In this document: one piece after another, positions 59,301 to 64,000 of the stretch
Numbering within the stretch: position 1 is the first letter of the stretch
Layout of the letters: each line of letters starts with the position of its first letter
NCBI RefSeq assembly: GCF_013359685.1
Contig: NZ_JABFMV010000001.1
Coordinates: 190,858 to 254,857 of the forward strand
DNA: 64,000 nucleotides
Source: Leifsonia sp. C5G2
GTDB taxonomy: Bacteria; Actinomycetota; Actinomycetes; Actinomycetales; Microbacteriaceae
Direction of reading: 5' to 3'
Program-made: the position numbers and the translations under genes
The notes under the pieces: model-generated
Told to the model about the DNA's origin: nothing
Database searches by the model: none
The model's input: the letters and a program-made list of their open reading frames with translations, nothing else

Positions 59301-60395
59301 TCACCGTTGAGCCGGCGCGGAGTCGACCACCTGCTGCGTGATGACGTACGTGACATCGAACCGGTCGCCGAAGAACGCCGGCCGGGTTCCATCCGGGTTC
59401 GCACGCGAGTCATAGCGCTCCTCGACCTTCCGGACCTCACCGGTGGCGTTGTCGATGCTCACCCGGTACGTGAGCTCGACGTCGGAGTCGTACTCGAGCA
59501 CGCTGAACTCGCCGCTGGTGCCGATGATCCGGGTTCCCGGCGCCAGCGCGAGGGCCTTGAGGAAGGTGGCGCGGTACTCCGCCGGCGCGGAGTGGAACTC
59601 TTCACGCGTGAGCTTGCCCCACATCCGGATACCGGTGAGTTCGGGCAGCTTCTCCTCGTTGCGTTCCAGACCCGTCAGTTCGACGAACTCGCGAGTGCGC
59701 TGGAGCTGCGCGTCGAAGAACGCCTGCGGGTCACGGGAGTACTCGCCGACGGACGACGCGGGCCCGAGGTTCTCCACGGTCGCCGCGGGAGCCGGTCCGC
59801 CGATCGCCGGGACACCGTTCCGCTCGTAGTAGCCGTTCCAGGCCGCCTCGGCCGCTGCCGTGTCTCCCAGGGCCTCGATCCCGTGGAACGGCGTCTGCTC
59901 TCCGATCACATCGGCGGCGGGGTCGGCGGGCCGATACTGGGTCTCGATCGACGACGAGCGTACGACCGCGACCACCTCCCCGCTGCTCTCCTGGAAGGGG
60001 TCTTCCGACGTCTCCCAGCCCGTTCGCAGGTCGACCATCTGCTCCATGTCGATCGACGTCCGCAGGTACTGCCCGGGCTGAAGGGCGACGTCCGCCGTCT
60101 TGAGCTGCAGCTCCGCCGCCCGGTTGAGCACCGCCGAGGCGAGCTCCATCTTCGGGGCGGCCTCCGCCGTGCCGGCGAGGCGCGGGGCCTCCACCGCAGC
60201 CGGTTCACCGCCCACGACGAACGCCGTCACGACGCCTCCGACGGTCAGCACGCCGGCCGCCGCGAGCGTCGCACCCGCGACCCGTCGCCTCCGCGAACGG
60301 TGAACCGCCATCTCGCTCTCCAGCGCCGCCCGCGCAGCGCTCAGGTCGCTGGCCGATTCGGGGCGCGCCTCACGCACCCTGTCGAAGGTATCCAT
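59301..60395 (-). CDS. CU044_5270 family membrane protein
   Basis: A 364-residue protein. A cytoplasmic N-terminus of about 38 residues is followed by one TM (about residues 39-63) and a large extracytoplasmic domain with QPGQYLRTSIDMEQM, ELPELTGIRMWGK-like sequence and TYRVSIDNATGEVRKVEERY. Family and placement (second gene after a sigma factor) are typical of actinobacterial CU044_5270 proteins, which may act as membrane partners or anti-sigma factors; that role is inference. GAAAGGAAG precedes the ATG, which lies 26 bp inside the sigma-factor gene. Confidence 0.85.
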   Translation of the reverse strand: MDTFDRVREARPESASDLSAARAALESEMAVHRSRRRRVAGATLAAAGVLTVGGVVTAFVVGGEPAAVEAPRLAGTAEAAPKMELASAVLNRAAELQLKTADVALQPGQYLRTSIDMEQMVDLRTGWETSEDPFQESSGEVVAVVRSSSIETQYRPADPAADVIGEQTPFHGIEALGDTAAAEAAWNGYYERNGVPAIGGPAPAATVENLGPASSVGEYSRDPQAFFDAQLQRTREFVELTGLERNEEKLPELTGIRMWGKLTREEFHSAPAEYRATFLKALALAPGTRIIGTSGEFSVLEYDSDVELTYRVSIDNATGEVRKVEERYDSRANPDGTRPAFFGDRFDVTYVITQQVVDSAPAQR

Positions 60396-60978
60396 CGTCT
60401 CTCTTCCTTTCGTCGGTTCTCTCTGCGAGCACTCGCGCCGGTCGGGGCGGCGACGCGAGGCGGGAACGGATGCGGTTCAGCCGCGAGCGCACGGTGCCCA
60501 CCGGGACACGCAACGCCGCGGCGACCTGCTCGTACGTCAGGTCGCCCCAGGCGTAGAGCAACAGGGTGTCGCGATCGCGCTGGGACAGCCCCGCGATGAC
60601 CGGCGCGAGCTCTCGCACCGCCGCCGTCGCGTCCACGCGGTCCCCCGCGCACTGGACCTCGTCCGCCGTGCTGAGCTCCGCGCTCCCGGCCCCGGCGGCC
60701 CACGCGCGCCAGTGCGCGGCCTCGGCGGACCGGTGACGGCGGATCATCCGCACCGCGATCCCCAGCAGCCACGGGCGGGCAGACTCCTTCGACAGGTCGA
60801 ACCGTCGACGAACGCGGAACGCCGCGAGGAACGTCTCGCTGAGGATGTCGTCTTTGGCGGCCGCGCCCACCCGGGACGCGACGAACGCCTCCACGCAGGC
60901 CGCATGCCGCTCGAAGATCTCCGCGAACCGTTCAGGCGCGCGGAGCGACTCCCGGATCACATCGCTATCAGTACTCAC
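60370..60978 (-). CDS. ECF-type RNA polymerase sigma factor
   Basis: A 202-residue sigma-70 family factor with region 2 (FAEIFERHAACVEAFVASRV, then DILSETFLAAFRVRRRFD) and region 4 (LSQRDRDTLLLYAWGDLTYE, then VPVGTVRSRLNRIRSRL). No region 3, so ECF class. I prefer the GTG at 60978 (VSTDSDVIRESL), as relatives begin MSTDSx; an in-frame ATG further upstream lacks a ribosome site. Its 3' end overlaps the CU044_5270 gene by 26 bp, a frequent pairing. Confidence 0.9.
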   Translation of the reverse strand: MSTDSDVIRESLRAPERFAEIFERHAACVEAFVASRVGAAAKDDILSETFLAAFRVRRRFDLSKESARPWLLGIAVRMIRRHRSAEAAHWRAWAAGAGSAELSTADEVQCAGDRVDATAAVRELAPVIAGLSQRDRDTLLLYAWGDLTYEQVAAALRVPVGTVRSRLNRIRSRLASPPRPARVLAERTDERKRDDGYLRQGA

Positions 60979-61114
60979 ACTGTGTATTGCTTCTCTTGGT
61001 ACGAAAGGTTCGATATCCGTCATCGGAGAAGACGCATCCGCGGGGGAATCATGATCCGCTGGGAGGGTTCCCCGCCGCCCTCCGCCGCGGGAACATGGGC
61101 GACAAGGAGGTCTG

Positions 61115-62701
61115 TTGCTCGGACTCGAACTCGTCGTCGTCATCGGCGTCACCACCCTGCTGACCAAGGTCATCGCCCGCAAGACCGGGATCGCCCAACC
61201 CCTGCTGCTCGTCGGCATCGGCGTGCTCCTGGGGCTCGTGCCGCTGTTCCGCGGCATCGAGCTCGCCCCCGAGGTCGTGCTCTTCCTCTTCCTCCCGGCG
61301 ATCCTGTACTGGGAGAGCCTCACCACCTCCCTGCGCGAGATCCGGAGCAACCTGCGCAGCATCGCCCTGATGAGCACCGCCCTCGTCGTGCTGACCGCGG
61401 CCGCCGTCGCTGTGCTCGCGCACGCGATGGGCCTGCCGTGGGGGCCGGCCTGGGTGCTCGGGGCCGCCGTCGCGCCGACCGACGCCACCGCCGTCGTGTC
61501 GTTCACGCACTCGCTGCCGCGGCGGAACGTCACCATCCTCCGCGCCGAGAGCCTGGTGAACGACGGGACGGCGCTCGTCCTCTGGTCGCTCGCCGTCGGG
61601 TTCACGATCGGCGACGCCGACGTGAGCCTCGGCGGCGTCACGGTGACGTTCCTGATCGCGTACCTCGGTGCGGCGGCCATCGGCGCCCTCGTCGCCTGGC
61701 TGGCGATCCTCGCCCGGCGTCGGCTGCGCGACGCCATCACCCAGAACATCGCCATGCTGCTGACGCCGTTCGTCGCCTACCTGCTGGCCGAGCTCATCCA
61801 CGCCTCCGGGGTGCTCGCCGTGGTCGTCGCAGGGCTCATCATCAGCCAGGCCGGCCCGCGCATCGGCGTCGCGGAGGGCCGGCGCCAGTCCGACGCCTTC
61901 TGGACCTTCTCGACCTTCCTGCTCAACGCCAGCCTGTTCGTGCTCGTCGGCATCGAGCTCCCCCGCTCGACCACGGACCCGGGCACACGCGACATCGGGA
62001 TGGGCCTCCTCGCGATCGTGGCGGTCACCCTGATGGTCGTGGCCGTGCGCTTCGTCTTCCAGTTCGGCTCGGTGTTCCTGATCCGCCTGCTCGACCGCCG
62101 CCCGGAGCAGAGGGCACGACGGATGAGCAGCCGCTGGCGTGTGGTCAGCAGCCTCTCCGGCTTCCGCGGGGCGGTCTCCCTCGCGGCCGCGCTTGCGGTG
62201 CCGGCGGCCCTCGACAACGGCCACCCGTTTCCGAACCGCGACTTCATCGTCTTCGTCACGACGGGCGTCATCATCGTGACCCTCGTCGTGCAGGGACTCA
62301 TCCTGCCGAAGGTCGTGCGCTGGGCGAAGCTGCCTGGCGACGAGGCCGTCGGCCACGAGCGGCGGCTGGCGGAGACCAGCGCGACGCGCGCGGCGCTCGA
62401 CGAGCTGCCGGAGCTGGCTCGGCGGCTCGGCGTGGACGAGGAGGTGAGCGAGCGCATCCAGAACGAGTTCGAGGAGCATCTGGAGCTGCTGGAGGCCGAG
62501 GACGAATCCGAGGGCGGGGAGGAGGCCGTCGAGCGCAGCCGTCAGGACACCGAGCTCCGGCTGGCGCTCCTGCACTGCAAGCGCGAGGAGGTCGTCCGCC
62601 TCCGCGACGAGGGCGACATCGACGACATCGTGCTCCGGGACGTGCAGCGCCGGCTCGATGTGGAGGAGGTCCGGCTCACGGGCCGCGAACCCGGCGAGTG
62701 A
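61115..62701 (+). CDS. Na+/H+ antiporter, CPA1 (NhaP/YjcE) type
   Basis: A 528-residue antiporter. About 12 TMs fill residues 1-395; ion-site motifs are APTDATAVVSF and RAESLVNDGTALVLWS. The region FRGAVSLAAALAVPAAL is the usual late-TM arginine motif. Residues 400-528 form a charged cytoplasmic tail with strong coiled-coil character (EEHLELLEAEDESEGGEEAVE). The start is a TTG at 61115 behind AAGGAGG. It is divergent from the sigma factor with 136 bp between. Confidence 0.94.
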   Translation: MLGLELVVVIGVTTLLTKVIARKTGIAQPLLLVGIGVLLGLVPLFRGIELAPEVVLFLFLPAILYWESLTTSLREIRSNLRSIALMSTALVVLTAAAVAVLAHAMGLPWGPAWVLGAAVAPTDATAVVSFTHSLPRRNVTILRAESLVNDGTALVLWSLAVGFTIGDADVSLGGVTVTFLIAYLGAAAIGALVAWLAILARRRLRDAITQNIAMLLTPFVAYLLAELIHASGVLAVVVAGLIISQAGPRIGVAEGRRQSDAFWTFSTFLLNASLFVLVGIELPRSTTDPGTRDIGMGLLAIVAVTLMVVAVRFVFQFGSVFLIRLLDRRPEQRARRMSSRWRVVSSLSGFRGAVSLAAALAVPAALDNGHPFPNRDFIVFVTTGVIIVTLVVQGLILPKVVRWAKLPGDEAVGHERRLAETSATRAALDELPELARRLGVDEEVSERIQNEFEEHLELLEAEDESEGGEEAVERSRQDTELRLALLHCKREEVVRLRDEGDIDDIVLRDVQRRLDVEEVRLTGREPGE

Positions 62702-62780
62702 CCCCTATCCGGCGTGCGGGAGCCCGTCTACCATCGCCGTCAGAGCATCCGGAAGTCCGGCATCCAGGAAGGGAGCGGCC

Positions 62781-62945
62781 ATGACCGACGCGAAGGAGAA
62801 CTGGCCGGAGACGCCGTCGGGGGAGCCGATCGACGTCGACGCCATCGCCGAAGGCGGGGATGGCGTGGGTCCGTACGACGCGGACGGCTTCGTCGAGCCG
62901 GAGCACGACGAGTACGATCCGCTGGAGGACGACGGCGGGAATTGA
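62781..62945 (+). CDS. Small acidic hypothetical protein
   Basis: A 54-residue protein, about one third Asp/Glu, with no Cys and no hydrophobic segment, hence probably soluble and disordered. GGAAGGGAGC lies upstream of the ATG. I do not recognise the family. It lies 79 bp after the antiporter and 77 bp before another small gene, in the same direction. Confidence 0.6.
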   Translation: MTDAKENWPETPSGEPIDVDAIAEGGDGVGPYDADGFVEPEHDEYDPLEDDGGN

Positions 62946-63022
62946 CTGCCGCGGCTCTTGTCCCCCGGTCATGTACCCCGATAGGGTCGCCTTGGAAGGC
63001 CGCCCAAGGGGAGGGGTGCAGC

Positions 63023-63229
63023 ATGACCACGTTCGAATCATCCATCGGGAACATCCCGAAACCGGGGCAGGATCTCCATCTGGTCCGGTGGGTCCACTCG
63101 GCGGACGGCTGGAGGAGCCAGACGCTGCTCTGCACCTATGTGGGCTGCACGCCGGAGCACTGGATCGTCGACGAGCACGGCGAGCAGGTCTCGCTCGAGC
63201 GCGCCGAGTGGTCGCAGTTCGCGTTCTGA
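63023..63229 (+). CDS. Small hypothetical protein
   Basis: A 68-residue protein with HLVRWVHSADGWRSQTLLCT and PEHWIVDEHGEQVSLERAEW, a pattern of beta strands and aromatic residues but no known signature. GGGAGGGG precedes the ATG. It is followed by an AraC regulator gene 74 bp later. Function unknown. Confidence 0.6.
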   Translation: MTTFESSIGNIPKPGQDLHLVRWVHSADGWRSQTLLCTYVGCTPEHWIVDEHGEQVSLERAEWSQFAF

Positions 63230-63303
63230 CGGAACGCGGGGGCTTACACTCCAGGCAGGGATGACCGGCCCTCAGCGTGAGAGCCGGCCCGGCGAGGAGC
63301 GAT

Positions 63304-64000
63304 GTGCCCGACACCTTCCACACCCGCGAGCAGGCCGCCGGTCCCGATGCCGCCGAGGAGATCCTGCGCCGCAGCTACGGCGATGTCTCACTCGGCCCGG
63401 GCGTGCGCGAGAGCGGCCTCAGCTACGGAGAGGAGCTGCGGGGCGACGACCGCCTGCTGCTGGGGCGCCACCGCTTCGGCGGCGACCTCTCGCTGGCGTT
63501 CGAGCTGCCATTCCTCGCGGTGGGCCTCGCCTCCGGCCGCTACCGCTGGCAGGCGGGGGACGAGGAGGGCGACCTGGCGGCGGAGCCCGCGCTGTTCCAG
63601 CCGTCCGCGACGGCCCGCGGGTCCATGGACCACGCCGACGTCACCGTCGTCGCGTTCGACCCCGCGGCCCTGACGACGACCGCCCGGGGTCTGTTCGGCG
63701 AGGAGCGACTGGAGGCGTCGTTCCTCTCCGCCGCCCCTGTGTCGGCGGCCGCCGCCCGCCACTGGCGCTCTGTGCACGACAACGTCTGGCGGCAGGTGGA
63801 CGCCGGCGCGTTCGAGAGCCCGCTGCTGCGGGCCTCGCTGTACCGCCAGCTCGCCGTCGCGACTCTGGAGACCTTCCCGCTGCCCGGGGACCACGAGGCG
63901 CGCCGGACCACCGTCGCCTCTCGCGGGCTGGCCTTCAAGCACGCGGTGAGCTTCATCGACGAGCACGCGTCGCTGCCGATCACTCCGGAGGACATCGCGC
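63304..64000 (+). CDS. AraC family regulator, truncated by window end
   Basis: An open frame of 232 codons runs to the window end without a stop. The GTG at 63304 has AGGAG 5 nt upstream. The N-terminal part (about residues 35-180, with ESGLSYGEELRGDD and FDPAALTTTARGLFGEERL) resembles the ligand-sensing domain of AraC/TetR-like AraC-binding proteins. The last residues (FIDEHASLPITPEDIA) are the usual start of an AraC HTH, so the DNA-binding domain lies beyond 64000. Confidence 0.85.
   Translation, partial: MPDTFHTREQAAGPDAAEEILRRSYGDVSLGPGVRESGLSYGEELRGDDRLLLGRHRFGGDLSLAFELPFLAVGLASGRYRWQAGDEEGDLAAEPALFQPSATARGSMDHADVTVVAFDPAALTTTARGLFGEERLEASFLSAAPVSAAAARHWRSVHDNVWRQVDAGAFESPLLRASLYRQLAVATLETFPLPGDHEARRTTVASRGLAFKHAVSFIDEHASLPITPEDIA

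Overview
The window is about 70% G+C. It is densely packed with short intergenic gaps, many 4-bp start/stop overlaps and frequent GTG/TTG starts. Gene content and order (dnaX-recR-aspartokinase, an actinobacterial small SRP RNA next to tRNA-Ser(GGA), LytR-CpsA-Psr, CU044_5270 protein with its sigma factor) point to a high-G+C actinobacterium, most likely Microbacteriaceae (Leifsonia/Microbacterium-like). The family assignment is inference from gene families; no 16S or marker search was possible. I see no transposase, integrase, phage gene or CRISPR array.

Region 1 (1-13.1 kb, minus strand) is housekeeping plus an acetate block. From the left it holds a truncated aspartokinase, recR and dnaX. 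Next come three consecutive paralogous BAAT-like lipoprotein genes, ackA, pta and a DUF1254 gene, all tightly coupled, so they read as one transcript running DUF1254-pta-ackA-lipoprotein-lipoprotein-lipoprotein. The SRP RNA and a divergent tRNA-Ser follow. Only one of the three lipoproteins keeps the serine of the nucleophile elbow.

Region 2 (13.1-29.3 kb) is mixed: a small membrane protein, a DUF1737 protein, an LCP ligase with a natural His6 run, a TetR/aldo-keto reductase divergent pair with two operator palindromes, a NarL-type two-component system divergent from an ABC exporter, a ParA/MinD-like ATPase with a degenerate P-loop, a META lipoprotein, an AraC-APH(6) pair, a HerA-like ATPase, a PAP2 phosphatase and a Bcr/CflA transporter with a structured leader.

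Region 3 (29.3-55.3 kb) is a pentose/plant-glycan catabolic island. One importer (substrate-binding protein, two permeases) sits with a YicI-type GH31 alpha-xylosidase and two ROK repressors. A second importer sits with a GH3 beta-xylosidase, xylose isomerase and xylulokinase under a LacI repressor. A CE7 acetyl-ester hydrolase, a ThuA protein and two Gfo/Idh/MocA oxidoreductases lie between them, and gntK-gntP with a FadR-type regulator follow. Oligosaccharides would be imported, deacetylated and cleaved, and the xylose passed via XylA/XylB to the pentose phosphate pathway. Neither importer has an ATPase gene here, so a shared MsiK-like ATPase elsewhere is likely. XylR-like half-sites are shared by the promoters of the first importer and xylA.

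Region 4 (55.3-64 kb) has an MFS exporter, a LacI regulator, an APC permease, a sigma factor with a CU044_5270 partner, a Na+/H+ antiporter, two small unknown proteins and a truncated AraC regulator.

The most unusual non-coding signal is a set of stop-codon-proximal palindromes. Three copies of a 67-68 bp inverted repeat with compensatory stem changes lie 11-14 nt after stop codons. A seven-unit, 20-bp-period array of TTCGTSACGAA palindromes lies between two convergent genes. Several further long unique hairpins also follow gene ends.
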